A stretch of 37,210 nucleotides of DNA. Origin: Bacillota bacterium. Its GTDB lineage: Bacteria > Bacillota > Desulfotomaculia > Desulfotomaculales > Desulfallaceae. The stretch lies in contig JAKSCU010000494.1 in NCBI GenBank assembly GCA_022360435.1, positions 1-37,210 on the forward strand, given 5' to 3'. A program made the translations under genes and the position numbers. A model generated the notes under the pieces. It was not told the origin of the DNA, did not search any database, and saw nothing but the letters and a program-made list of their open reading frames with translations. Shown here one piece after another: positions 1-9,556 of the stretch. Within the stretch, counting starts at the first letter, position 1. Each line of letters starts with the position of its first letter.

Positions 1-12
1 AACTTTTGCCAT
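1..12 (-). CDS. 5' end of a further minus-strand gene (M-A-K-V...), truncated by window edge
   Basis: Minus strand after the aldolase stop reads GGAGGtgcctcaaATGGCAAAAGTT: good Shine-Dalgarno and ATG at 12-10. Confidence 0.6.
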
Positions 13-32
13 TTGAGGCACCTCCAATTGTT

Positions 33-860
33 TTAAACGCAAACACGTATTTTGCGGCGCGCTAATTCTTTTACGGCCGCACATGCCGCCGCGCTTAGTT
101 TCCAGGGTTCGGTTTCACCTTGGTTCAAGCAATCCTTTACCGCTTTGCTCCACGCTATTTTAAGCTCGGTTCCTATGTTAATCTTGGCAATACCCATCTT
201 TATGGTTTTTTTCAACATAGCGTCGGGGATTCCCGAACCGCCATGCAGCACCAGGGGCGCCTCCACCTGCTCGCGTATGGCTTTCAGCCTGGCAAAATCT
301 ATCTTGGGCGCACCCTTGTACAGCCCGTGGGCGGTACCTACGGCCGGGGCCAGGGCGTCCACGCCGCTTTCCCGAACCAGGCGGGCGGCCTCTGCGGGCT
401 CGGCCAGCCCCCCGGCCCCCCCGGTGCCGACCCCGTCTTCGACACCGCCGATATGTCCCAATTCAGCCTCCACCGAAGCTCCGGCGGCATGAGCAAAAGA
501 AGCCGCCAGCTTAGACAGGCGTATATTTTCCGCCAAGGGAAATTTAGAGGCATCCATCATCACCGATGTAAAGCCGTTAACCAAAGACCAGGCGATCCAC
601 CGCAGGTCCTCGCTGTGATCGAGATGAAGCGCGATCCTGACGGACGAAGCCCGGGCCCACTCCCTGGCCAGAGCGGTTATTTGGGGTGGATTTAATTTTT
701 CCAGGTAAAGGGGGGTTATTTCCAAAATAACCGGGGTCTTTTCAATTTCCGCCGCCTCTATGACCGAGCGGATAAAGTCGTAGCCGTAAAAATTGAAGGC
801 CGGCACGGCATACCCGTCTTTTTGCGCCTCCAGTAAAAGTTCCCTGGCTGTTACCAGCAT
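33..860 (-). CDS. Class II ketose-bisphosphate aldolase (Fba/GatY family)
   Basis: HLDHSED, SVMMDAS, EAELGHIGG, GTAHGLYKG, LHGGSGIP and KINIGTEL motifs. Confidence 0.9.
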   Translation of the reverse strand: MLVTARELLLEAQKDGYAVPAFNFYGYDFIRSVIEAAEIEKTPVILEITPLYLEKLNPPQITALAREWARASSVRIALHLDHSEDLRWIAWSLVNGFTSVMMDASKFPLAENIRLSKLAASFAHAAGASVEAELGHIGGVEDGVGTGGAGGLAEPAEAARLVRESGVDALAPAVGTAHGLYKGAPKIDFARLKAIREQVEAPLVLHGGSGIPDAMLKKTIKMGIAKINIGTELKIAWSKAVKDCLNQGETEPWKLSAAACAAVKELARRKIRVCV

Positions 861-899
861 TTATGCACCATCCTTTAGTCAGCAAGTAAATTAAAATAT

Positions 900-1673
900 T
901 CACCAAGCGGTATACCCGCCGTCTACCAAAAGAATGTGCCCGGTAATAAAACTGGCCGCGCCCGATGCGAGAAACACGGCGGCGGGTCCTATTTCCTCCG
1001 GGGCGGCAAATCTCTTCATCGGGGTAAGCTCCAAGGCTGCCTCACTCATGGCGGGATCGGCCATCCACTTATCGTTGAAGGGGGTAGTAAAATAACCCGG
1101 AGCGATTGAGTTCACCCGCACATTATAGCGCGCCCACTCGGTGGCCAAAGACTTGGTGAGCATGATCACACCGCCCTTGGAGGCGCAGTACGCCGAAATT
1201 TTCCTGTCCTTGTTCACAATGGTCCCGGACATGGAAGAAATATTGACAATACTGCCGCTTTTCCGCCGGATCATCTCCCGGCCAACTTTCTGGCAGCATA
1301 AGAAGACCCCTTTAAGATTCACCGCCATAACCTGTTCCCACTCTTGCGCCGCCAGGTATTCGGCGGCCACCTTCTTACCCACACCCGCGCTGGTGACCAG
1401 TATGTCAATACCCTTAAATTCATGTTTTACTTGGGCCACCATTTTTTCCACCTGCCGGGCCATTGACACATCGGTGCGGATAAAAATGGCCCGGCGGCCC
1501 AAATCATTAATTTTGGCTATTATGGAGTCGGCCTCGCCCCCGTCAATGTCCGCCACGGCTATGTCGGCGCCGGCCTGGGCCAGCGCTTGAGCAGCGGCCG
1601 CCCCCAGTCCCGAAGAACCGCCGGTGACAACAGCTTTCTTGCCGGCCAAAGAAAAGCTGGACATCACATCCAA
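900..1673 (-). CDS. Short-chain dehydrogenase/reductase (gluconate 5-dehydrogenase-like)
   Basis: TGGSSGLG Rossmann motif, NISSMSG, YCASKGG catalytic YxxxK, C-terminal GHILLVDGGYTAW. Confidence 0.93.
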   Translation of the reverse strand: MDVMSSFSLAGKKAVVTGGSSGLGAAAAQALAQAGADIAVADIDGGEADSIIAKINDLGRRAIFIRTDVSMARQVEKMVAQVKHEFKGIDILVTSAGVGKKVAAEYLAAQEWEQVMAVNLKGVFLCCQKVGREMIRRKSGSIVNISSMSGTIVNKDRKISAYCASKGGVIMLTKSLATEWARYNVRVNSIAPGYFTTPFNDKWMADPAMSEAALELTPMKRFAAPEEIGPAAVFLASGAASFITGHILLVDGGYTAW

Positions 1674-1686
1674 AGAACAACCCCCC

Positions 1687-2886
1687 TTACAGGCTCAAGG
1701 CCAGGTATTCCGGAAAATCATACTCCAACAGCGGCTTAATCCAGCTTATAAAACATTCCGTCACATCATTATTAACAGCGTCGTAAAACTCAGGCGGCAT
1801 GGTCTTTTCTCCGGCGGCCACCTCGGCCAGGGCTATTGAACCGAACATACCGCCCCCACAGCCGGGGTGGTTTAATGTCACCATTTGCCCGCCGTCGCCG
1901 CGCAAAGCCAGTCCGACAGCCTCCCGGCCAAGCAGAAAAGCCTCTTTCCTGTCCCGGGGGGAGGGACAGGCGCCGAAACTGCGCTGCAGCATGCCCAGGT
2001 CCTGGGCCCTGGCCCGTAATTTCGTTCTGGCGGTAACCAGGCGGGTCAAGCATTCCGCGGCCCCGTGGCGCACAATATGCAGGTTGTCCCCCTGGATGTC
2101 TGAAAAAGGGGTTTGACCTAGATAGGCTCCGCTTTCATCCTTAATGCTTTCGCTCACCACCACCAGCACCCAGCCGTGGCGGCTGTAGACACTCTCCACG
2201 TCTCGCAAAAATTTGTCGGTGCAGAGGGCGTATTCCGGGATATAGATCAGGTGGGGGCCATCTCCCCGCTCCTGTCTCGCCAGCGCGCTGGAAGCCGCGA
2301 TCCAGCCGGCCCTCCGGCCCATGGTTTCAATAATCCTTACCTGCTCAAAAGTACGCATGGACTTGAGGTCCGCGGCCTGGGCCTTAACCGCCAGGGCCGC
2401 GTAAACCGCGGCGCTGGCAAAGCCAGGGGTATGATCGGTGCCGGTTATATCGTTGTCAACAGTCTTGGGTATGCCTATGATTTTCAAGTCCAAACCTTTT
2501 TCCCCGGCCAGCTTTTCGATTTTCGAGCAGGCCGCCATGGTGCCGTTGCCGCCGATACACAGAAGATAGCCGGCGTTGTGCCGGTTCAACACATCCAAAA
2601 CGGCGCGATAATCCTCTGCTTGCATTTCTTTCCGGCTGCCGCCCAGAACAGACCCCGGGGTGTTTTTCAACATCTCCAGGGCATCGGCGCCTAAAGAGCT
2701 TAATTTAATGATCCGGTCGGTCAAAAGCCCCTCAAAGCCGCAAGACGACCCGTAAATTTCATCAACCCGGTCATTATCCCGGCAGGCTTCAATAATACCG
2801 GCCAGCGTGCCATTTATCACCGCCGTCGGGCCTCCGGACTGCAAAACAAAAAGCGTTTTTGGAGTAGAATAATTCATTTGCGCCAT
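1687..2886 (-). CDS. 6-phosphofructokinase family kinase
   Basis: SGGPTAVIN, CIGGNGTMA, GIPKTVDNDITGTDHTPGF and MGRRAGW motifs. Confidence 0.92.
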   Translation of the reverse strand: MAQMNYSTPKTLFVLQSGGPTAVINGTLAGIIEACRDNDRVDEIYGSSCGFEGLLTDRIIKLSSLGADALEMLKNTPGSVLGGSRKEMQAEDYRAVLDVLNRHNAGYLLCIGGNGTMAACSKIEKLAGEKGLDLKIIGIPKTVDNDITGTDHTPGFASAAVYAALAVKAQAADLKSMRTFEQVRIIETMGRRAGWIAASSALARQERGDGPHLIYIPEYALCTDKFLRDVESVYSRHGWVLVVVSESIKDESGAYLGQTPFSDIQGDNLHIVRHGAAECLTRLVTARTKLRARAQDLGMLQRSFGACPSPRDRKEAFLLGREAVGLALRGDGGQMVTLNHPGCGGGMFGSIALAEVAAGEKTMPPEFYDAVNNDVTECFISWIKPLLEYDFPEYLALSL

Positions 2887-2925
2887 ATCTCCTGTAGAAC
2901 AAAGATGTCTGCTTGTTAAAGAGCG

Positions 2926-3951
2926 TTATGGTTTCAGTAAAACCTTGAGACTCTCCCCGGAAGCCATGGCGGCGTCAAACCCTGACTGCGCCGCCTCCAG
3001 GGGAAGCCGGTGGGTAATCACTTCCCGCAGCTCGCTTAGCTGGGGCATTAGGCTGACGGCGGTTTTGAAGTCGTTTGGGGTATACACCCTGCTGCCAAGA
3101 ATGTGCAATTCACGCAGGTTAACATCTTGCAGGTCAACTTGCGCCAACTGCCGGTGAACACCCACCACCACAGCGGTACCGCGCGTCCGCAGCAGCCCGG
3201 TCATCTGGGCCGATGTGGCGGCTGCCGCCGCCGCTTCAAACACTACATCCGCTCCGGCGCCCCGGGTTATATCCAACACCTGCTCTTTGACGGACCCGTT
3301 TTGCGGGTCAAGGGTTTTAAAACCCATTTTGCCGGCTTTTCCCAGCCTAAACGGGCTAACCTCACCCACCGCCACCATCTCAGCGCCGGCGGCCCTTGCC
3401 GCCAGGGCCACCATAAGCCCGATGGGCCCCCCGCCCAAAACCACCACCCGGTCGCCGGCTTGCGCGCCGGAACAGTTTACCGCATGCACCCCCACCGCCA
3501 AGGGTTCCGCCAGGGCCGCAACATCCAAACCCATTCCCTCCGGCACCCGGATAAGCTGGGACGGCCGCACTTTTACATATTCGGCAAAGGCCCCGTCGGT
3601 ATCTATGCCGATGAGCCCCAGTTTTTGGCATACATGCGTATACCCACGCCGGCAAGGGTCGCAGGCCCCGCACCAGAGCAACGGATTGACCGCCACCTGG
3701 TCGCCGGCTTTCCAGTCTCCGCCGCACTCGCCTCCCACATCCGCCACCCAGCCCGACATCTCATGGCCCATAACCAGCGGATACTTAACCCTGGGATTTT
3801 TACCGTGGTATATATGCACATCGCTGCCGCAAATACCGCCATAGCCGACCCGCAAAAGGATCTCGCCGGGCCGGGTGTCGGGCAGTGGCACGGTTTGCAT
3901 CTCCAGCTTGCCGGGAGCCGGAATTTTTAATGCTTTCATGTGTCCTACCAC
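2926..3951 (-). CDS. Zn-dependent medium-chain alcohol/polyol dehydrogenase
   Basis: GGICGSDVHIYHG, GHEMSGWV, structural-zinc CGACDPCRRGYTHVC, GGGPIGLM cofactor motif. Confidence 0.92.
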   Translation of the reverse strand: MVGHMKALKIPAPGKLEMQTVPLPDTRPGEILLRVGYGGICGSDVHIYHGKNPRVKYPLVMGHEMSGWVADVGGECGGDWKAGDQVAVNPLLWCGACDPCRRGYTHVCQKLGLIGIDTDGAFAEYVKVRPSQLIRVPEGMGLDVAALAEPLAVGVHAVNCSGAQAGDRVVVLGGGPIGLMVALAARAAGAEMVAVGEVSPFRLGKAGKMGFKTLDPQNGSVKEQVLDITRGAGADVVFEAAAAAATSAQMTGLLRTRGTAVVVGVHRQLAQVDLQDVNLRELHILGSRVYTPNDFKTAVSLMPQLSELREVITHRLPLEAAQSGFDAAMASGESLKVLLKP

Positions 3952-3968
3952 CTTTTTTGTATTTTGAC

Positions 3969-5261
3969 TTAGCCCGCGTACCCGCCCAAAAGCCTGGGAA
4001 TCAGTAGAACCAGGTCGTCAAAATTCATCAACAAAAGAATCAACAGAATCAGGACTACCATGTACGGCAAGGCGCCCCTGGCCACCCGTTCCAGAGACAA
4101 CCCCGAAAGGTTCATGGCAATGAACAGGTTAACGCCAAGGGGCGGTGAAAGCAGGGCCACCTCATTGACCATAACCCAAATGATGCCGAAAAATATGGGA
4201 TCTATGCCCACCTGGGTTATAACCGGCATGAACACCGGCGCAAGAATAACAATGGTGGCCAGGGTTTCCATAAACATGCCGAGGAAAAAAAGAAGCGCGC
4301 CGATCATCAGCAAAATCAAATATGGCTCGCTGGTAAATCCCAGCATTAACTCCGCCAGTTTCTGCGGTATTTGGTACATGGTGATAAACCGGCCGAACAA
4401 AGTGGAAACACCCACCACGATTATTATCGTGGCCGTTGACATGTTAGTCAGCTTGATGGACTCCCAGAATTCCAGCGGGTTAAGCTTGCGGGTGATAAAA
4501 ATACCCACAAACAACGCGTAAAAAACCGCCACCACCGATGCTTCCACCGGCGTGCATATGCCGGCGTAGATACTGCCCAAAATGACCACGGGAGCCAGCA
4601 GGGACCAGATATTTCTCACCAGGGCCCGGCCAAAATCGGCCAAGGTTTGGGTTTCCATACTTCCTTTAAAGCCCGCGCGCCTGGCATAAATATAAGTGGT
4701 CATCATCAGCACCAGCCCCACCATAAAGCCCGGAAGAAACCCGGCCATGAAAAGAGTCGAAATGGATACATTGGCTATTACCCCGTACACAATCATGGGA
4801 TTGCTGGGTGGAATGAGGATGCCCAGCGTTCCGCCGGTGGCGGTTACTCCGGCCGCATACTCCCGCGAGTATCCTTTTCTTATCATGGAAGGTATCATCA
4901 GGCTGCCCATAGCCGCCACGGTACCGGGACCCGAGCCAATCATGGCGGCGAAAAACATGCATCCCAATATAGTGACCATACCCAGCCCGCCGCGAACACG
5001 GCCTACAATCATGGCGGCTATATCCACAATCTGCGCCGCCATACCGCTCCTTTCCATCAGGGCGCCGGCAAAAATAAATCCCACCACCGCCAGCAGGGGA
5101 AACATATCCGACACTTTCAGCAAGTCCACCGGTATAATACTCAGGGGTATCTCGCTCTGCACCAAGACAACCAGGGACGCAACCCCCAGGGAAACAAAAA
5201 TTGGAGCGCCCAGGGCAAGCATCACAAAAAGAGCAATCCAGATCAACCAGTCCAGAGCCAC
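3969..5261 (-). CDS. dctM: TRAP transporter large permease, DctM subunit
   Basis: 430 aa, many TM helices, GTLGILIPPSNPMIVYG signature. Confidence 0.95.
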   Translation of the reverse strand: MALDWLIWIALFVMLALGAPIFVSLGVASLVVLVQSEIPLSIIPVDLLKVSDMFPLLAVVGFIFAGALMERSGMAAQIVDIAAMIVGRVRGGLGMVTILGCMFFAAMIGSGPGTVAAMGSLMIPSMIRKGYSREYAAGVTATGGTLGILIPPSNPMIVYGVIANVSISTLFMAGFLPGFMVGLVLMMTTYIYARRAGFKGSMETQTLADFGRALVRNIWSLLAPVVILGSIYAGICTPVEASVVAVFYALFVGIFITRKLNPLEFWESIKLTNMSTATIIIVVGVSTLFGRFITMYQIPQKLAELMLGFTSEPYLILLMIGALLFFLGMFMETLATIVILAPVFMPVITQVGIDPIFFGIIWVMVNEVALLSPPLGVNLFIAMNLSGLSLERVARGALPYMVVLILLILLLMNFDDLVLLIPRLLGGYAG

Positions 5262-5762
5262 TTATGACACCCCCCCCAATGTGCCCTGGTCTCCGCCGCG
5301 AAAACGCAGGTACCAACGCTGCACAATCCTGACTATCATCAGCAAGAAAGCTATGGGCAAGGCCACGTAAACATACCGCATGTCCAGCATCAAAGCCCCC
5401 GACACCATCGGTCTCTGGCCCATGTCTTGAATCAGATGCACACCTTTGACCACCACCACAATACTAAAAACAATCCAGATCACATCGGTCAAAACCAGTA
5501 ATAAAGACTGCACTTTTTTGGGCAGCAGGGCTATGTGCGCGGTAACCCTGATATGAATCCCTTTTTGGGCGCCCAGGCTGGCCCCCAGGTAAACCATGTA
5601 CAGGAAAGAAAAGCGGGATACTTCTTCGGCCCAGGCTATGGATATACCCAGAAAATACCGGCATATGACCTGGAGCATCAGAAGGGTCATAATCCAGCAC
5701 AGGAGCGCGCCGCATAAAACTTCCTCAAGGTTATTGAAAAACCACGTCAGTCGCTTAACCAT
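5262..5762 (-). CDS. dctQ: TRAP transporter small permease, DctQ subunit
   Basis: 166 aa, four predicted TM helices, WAEEVSRFSFLYMVYLGAS motif, adjacent to dctM. Confidence 0.92.
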   Translation of the reverse strand: MVKRLTWFFNNLEEVLCGALLCWIMTLLMLQVICRYFLGISIAWAEEVSRFSFLYMVYLGASLGAQKGIHIRVTAHIALLPKKVQSLLLVLTDVIWIVFSIVVVVKGVHLIQDMGQRPMVSGALMLDMRYVYVALPIAFLLMIVRIVQRWYLRFRGGDQGTLGGVS

Positions 5763-5794
5763 ACTGTTTTCTCCTTAATTATTTTGCCGGCGAA

Positions 5795-5822
5795 GCCGGA
5801 GCGGCCCCTAGGCCGCTCCGGC
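5795..5822. other. Perfect 12-bp intercistronic hairpin between dctP and dctQ
   Basis: GCCGGAGCGGCC-ccta-GGCCGCTCCGGC; no following T-run. Confidence 0.85.
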
Positions 5823-5855
5823 AAGCAAAATGATTTGTTCATCACCTTTATCGGG

Positions 5856-6914
5856 TTAAGCTGTGGGCTTTTCCCGGCCCAGGGTATTCATCATTTGGTC
5901 AAGCAGGCGCACGTCTCCGATAGTGTCATAGAATTTGGGCCATATGGACATGGCGTTTTTCATCCACTGGTCTTCGTCCTCAGGGGTGCCGCTTAATATC
6001 ATGCCCTTTTCCTTAAGTAAATCAAGGGTCTCCTGGTCCATCTTCTGCATCAGCGCGCGGTTGTCCATGGTGGCGTCCCTGCCGGCTTGGATAATGGCTT
6101 CCTGGACATCCGCCGGCTGGCTCTTGAGCCACTGCTCGTTCACCACCACCGGGACGACCCACATTTTATAGTGGATATCGGTGACATATTTTTGCACCTC
6201 GTAAAATTTATTGGTGGCAATAACCGGATAGGGATTTTCCTGGCCGTCCACAACTTTTTGCTGCAGGGCGTTGAATGTCTCGTCCCAGGCAATGGGAACC
6301 GGCTCACAATCCCAGGCCTTAAATGTTTCCACCATGATGGGGTTAACCGGCACCCGAATTTTCAGTCCTTTTAAATCAGCCATGGTATTAACCGGCTTTT
6401 TGCTGTTGGTAAGCACCCGAAATCCTTGCTCAAGCCAGGCTATGGCTACGTTTCCGCTTTCCTCAGCCATAAGTTGGTTAATATCATCCCAGTTTTCATC
6501 GATAACCGTGTAAAACTCGTCCCGGTCCTTAAACAGGTAAGGGAGGTCGAAAACCCCCAGCGAAGGGCTGAAAACACTGGCATTGTTCACCGCCAGCGAA
6601 GTGGCCTGCACTATCTGCTGCTGAACGTCCTGAAAGCCCTTCTGCTCGCTGCCCAACTGGCCGGCCGGGAAAATTTGCACCTCAACCCGTCCCTCGGTGG
6701 CTTTTTCCACCGACTCTTTGAACTTTAACGCCGCCGCCTGGTGCGGATCCGTCATAGCAGTACCGGCGCTATGGGTGTATTTGATTACAATTTTTTCATC
6801 TACCGCGGCTCCCTTGTCCCCTTCTTTTCCATCCTTATCGCCGCCGCACCCGGCCAGCGCCAACACCGCCGCCAGCGCAACCACCAGAGCCGCTACCTGC
6901 CAACCTCTGCTCAT
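5856..6914 (-). CDS. dctP: TRAP transporter solute-binding protein, DctP family lipoprotein
   Basis: Lipobox LALAGCGG; FPAGQLGS; LKGLKIRVPVNPI containing the usual ligand-carboxylate Arg position. Confidence 0.93.
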   Translation of the reverse strand: MSRGWQVAALVVALAAVLALAGCGGDKDGKEGDKGAAVDEKIVIKYTHSAGTAMTDPHQAAALKFKESVEKATEGRVEVQIFPAGQLGSEQKGFQDVQQQIVQATSLAVNNASVFSPSLGVFDLPYLFKDRDEFYTVIDENWDDINQLMAEESGNVAIAWLEQGFRVLTNSKKPVNTMADLKGLKIRVPVNPIMVETFKAWDCEPVPIAWDETFNALQQKVVDGQENPYPVIATNKFYEVQKYVTDIHYKMWVVPVVVNEQWLKSQPADVQEAIIQAGRDATMDNRALMQKMDQETLDLLKEKGMILSGTPEDEDQWMKNAMSIWPKFYDTIGDVRLLDQMMNTLGREKPTA

Positions 6915-6995
6915 TGTCTTTACCTCCTCCTAATCAAGCTTAAAATTCCTGTCGTTTACGATAAAGAAACCCGGATACGCGCCATCGTTTTTTTG

Positions 6996-7937
6996 TCAGG
7001 CACGGCGCATAATTTTCCTGGCCAGCCCGGCGATATTTTCGGCCGTAAGGTTAAACGCTTTTAACAGTTCATCATAGCTGCACGCCGACTGCCCAAAGGA
7101 GTCTTTTACGCCTATGCTTTCCACCACCACCCCCGGCATGTTTTTTAAAGTCCCGCCAATTGCGTCTCCCAGCCCCCCAATCAAGCTGTGCTCCTCCACG
7201 GTTATTGCTCTGCCGGTCCCACCGGCCAGCGCGCGCACGACTTGCTCCTCAAGGGGCTTAATGGTGCTGACATTGGCCACCGTAAGGTCAATGCCTTCCG
7301 GGGCCAAGGATTCGGCCGCTTCAAGGGCCATGGCAACCATGGTCCCGCAAGCGAAAACCACAATATCCCGGCCCTGGCGGAGAACGTGGATCTTGCCCAC
7401 GGTAAAATCCCGGTCCCGGGGAAAAACCGCCGGCACCTCATCCCGGGGAAGCCGAATGTAAACAGGCCCGTGGTATTTGGCCGCCCACCGCACGGCCTCA
7501 ACAGCCTCCGCGGCGTCGCTGGGCACAATAACGGTCATTCCCGGCAGCGCCCGCATAAGAGCTATGTCCTCGGTTGACTGGTGGGTGCCTCCGTCGGGAT
7601 AATTGGAAAAACCGGCCGACGAGCCGACAAGCTTGACATTGGTGCGACTCAAGGCCACTCCCACCCTTATCTGGTCGTAGGCTCGGCCCACAAGAAAATT
7701 GGCGAATGTGTTAACAAACGGTGTTTTGCCGGTCAAAGCCAGGCCCACTGCCACCGACACCATATTTTGCTCGGCAATGCCCATTTCAAAAAAATTTTCC
7801 GGGTGCGCTTTCTGAACCATGGCCGACCTGGTACCGATGGAAAGGTCGGCATCCAGCACAACACAACTCGGGTTTTCTGCAACCAGTTCAACCAGGGCTT
7901 GCCCGTACGCGTCCCTTACACTTGGCGTTATGGCCAT
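6996..7937 (-). CDS. Transketolase, C-terminal subunit
   Basis: LDADLS, FFEMGIAEQNM, DGGTHQSTEDIALMR, PGMTVIVPSDA motifs; adjacent to N-terminal subunit. Confidence 0.93.
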   Translation of the reverse strand: MAITPSVRDAYGQALVELVAENPSCVVLDADLSIGTRSAMVQKAHPENFFEMGIAEQNMVSVAVGLALTGKTPFVNTFANFLVGRAYDQIRVGVALSRTNVKLVGSSAGFSNYPDGGTHQSTEDIALMRALPGMTVIVPSDAAEAVEAVRWAAKYHGPVYIRLPRDEVPAVFPRDRDFTVGKIHVLRQGRDIVVFACGTMVAMALEAAESLAPEGIDLTVANVSTIKPLEEQVVRALAGGTGRAITVEEHSLIGGLGDAIGGTLKNMPGVVVESIGVKDSFGQSACSYDELLKAFNLTAENIAGLARKIMRRA

Positions 7938-7939
7938 TT

Positions 7940-8776
7940 TTATCTGCCTCCCCCGGAATTTAAGCCTTGGATGGCCTTTTGATATAGCTCGTCGGTTAAA
8001 AACACATGGTGGTAAGAGCCGTCGTTTTCGGCAAACGGAAAACCTTTTCCCTTTATGGTGCGGGCTATGACTGCTTTTGGGCGCCCGCTTACCGCGGCCA
8101 GGCCGTCCAGGGTATCGGCCAGCGCTTTTAGGTCATGCCCGTCTACCTCTGTGACAAACCACCCGAAAGCGGCAAGCTTTTCTTTTATGGAACCCATGTC
8201 CACCAGGTCGCATATCTTTCCGGTGCAGGCAAAGCCGTTGGCGTCAACCACAGCCACCAGATTATCCAGCTTGTAGGCCGAGGCGGCGATGGCCGCCTCC
8301 CATATTTGCCCTTCGTACATTTCACCGTCCCCAAGCAAAACATAAACACAATAAGATTTTTTATCCATTCTGGCCCCCAGGGCCATGCCCAACCCCACCG
8401 AAAGCCCCTGCCCCAGGGACCCGGTACAAACTTCCACCCCAGGCACCCTGTCGTTTTCCGGATGCCCCTGCAGATTGGCGCCCACTTCTTTGAATTTGCC
8501 AAGCTCTTGCCGCGGGAAATATCCCGCCTGGGCCAGAGTGGCGTAAAGCGCCTGGCTGGCATGGCCCTTGCTCAGCAAAAAACGGTCTCTGTCAGGCCAG
8601 TCGGGTTCGGATGGCCGGTGGCTCATCTTGTGGAAGTACAGTGCGGTGACGATATCCGCGCACGAAGCGGAACCGCCCAAATGGCAAGCTTTTTTGGTGC
8701 CGGCCATGTTTACTATGTCCAACCGCACTTGTTTGGCCTTTTCCTCCAGCTCCTTGACTTTTGCCAAAGATATCAT
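7940..8776 (-). CDS. Transketolase, N-terminal (ThDP-binding) subunit
   Basis: DRDRFLLSKGHASQALYA, TGSLGQGLSVGLGMA, LLGDGEMYEGQIWEA ThDP motif. Confidence 0.93.
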   Translation of the reverse strand: MISLAKVKELEEKAKQVRLDIVNMAGTKKACHLGGSASCADIVTALYFHKMSHRPSEPDWPDRDRFLLSKGHASQALYATLAQAGYFPRQELGKFKEVGANLQGHPENDRVPGVEVCTGSLGQGLSVGLGMALGARMDKKSYCVYVLLGDGEMYEGQIWEAAIAASAYKLDNLVAVVDANGFACTGKICDLVDMGSIKEKLAAFGWFVTEVDGHDLKALADTLDGLAAVSGRPKAVIARTIKGKGFPFAENDGSYHHVFLTDELYQKAIQGLNSGGGR

Positions 8777-8854
8777 TTTTTAAAAAACCTCCCGCCGGTA
8801 GAGCAGTTATTTGTTTGATTAATTAGAAAACAATACCGACTATTGCAATGCCGA

Positions 8855-9307
8855 CTATTGACCAAATCTGGATTCGATATCGGCAATTTTGGCCAGCTTG
8901 GGCAAAGTGGCTCCCCCGCCGTACTCCGTGGTCAAAAAAAGTTTAATTAACATTCTGGCGGCATCAATACCCGTGATCCATGAACCAAGGGCCATAATTT
9001 GGGCGTCATTGTTGAACCTTGACCGGTAGGCCGTGACAATATCCGGGCACTGGGCGGCCCTGATGCCCGGCACCTTGTTGGCGGTTATAGCCATGCCCAC
9101 TCCGGTGCCGCAGATTAGAACTCCGCGGTCGGCCTTGCCTTCCTTTACAGCCAGGGACACATTCAGGGCCACATCGGGGTAGTCCACGGGTTCTATGTTA
9201 TGACACCCGTAATCCTGGATAACAAAACCCAATTCCCGTATATAATCTTTCATATCCTCTTTTAAATTGAAACCAAACTGATCCGAACCAATAGCCACTT
9301 TTAGCAA
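8855..9307 (-). CDS. RpiB/LacAB-family sugar isomerase, divergent
   Basis: GVLICGTGVGMAITANK and YPDVALNVSLAV motifs; TTG start at 9307 with GGAGG 7 nt upstream fits the family N-terminus better than the track start at 9538. Confidence 0.85.
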   Translation of the reverse strand: MLKVAIGSDQFGFNLKEDMKDYIRELGFVIQDYGCHNIEPVDYPDVALNVSLAVKEGKADRGVLICGTGVGMAITANKVPGIRAAQCPDIVTAYRSRFNNDAQIMALGSWITGIDAARMLIKLFLTTEYGGGATLPKLAKIADIESRFGQ

Positions 9308-9556
9308 AACTTTTCCTCCTCCCTCATTAACTGAGATTTTTATTTTTAAAACCATGGCAGGCCAAAGGCCATTAGCAACACATCGGGGCATTTCTTTATC
9401 CACGAGGTCCCCCTGAAAAAAGTTTTGGTGAGCGGTTTGGTATTTTCCCAAATTGCCACTGGCTTTCATATCCGGTAACCCCAAACCCCGCCGCAAGTTT
9501 TTTTTGGGGGAGACGCTATGTAAAATGGCGGCCGGCAAAGCATGTCTTGGGATGAA

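Noticed and set aside
9308-9538. N-terminal extension of the RpiB ORF in the track
   Set aside because: Extension has no homology to the family; TTG at 9307 with GGAGG matches the conserved start.
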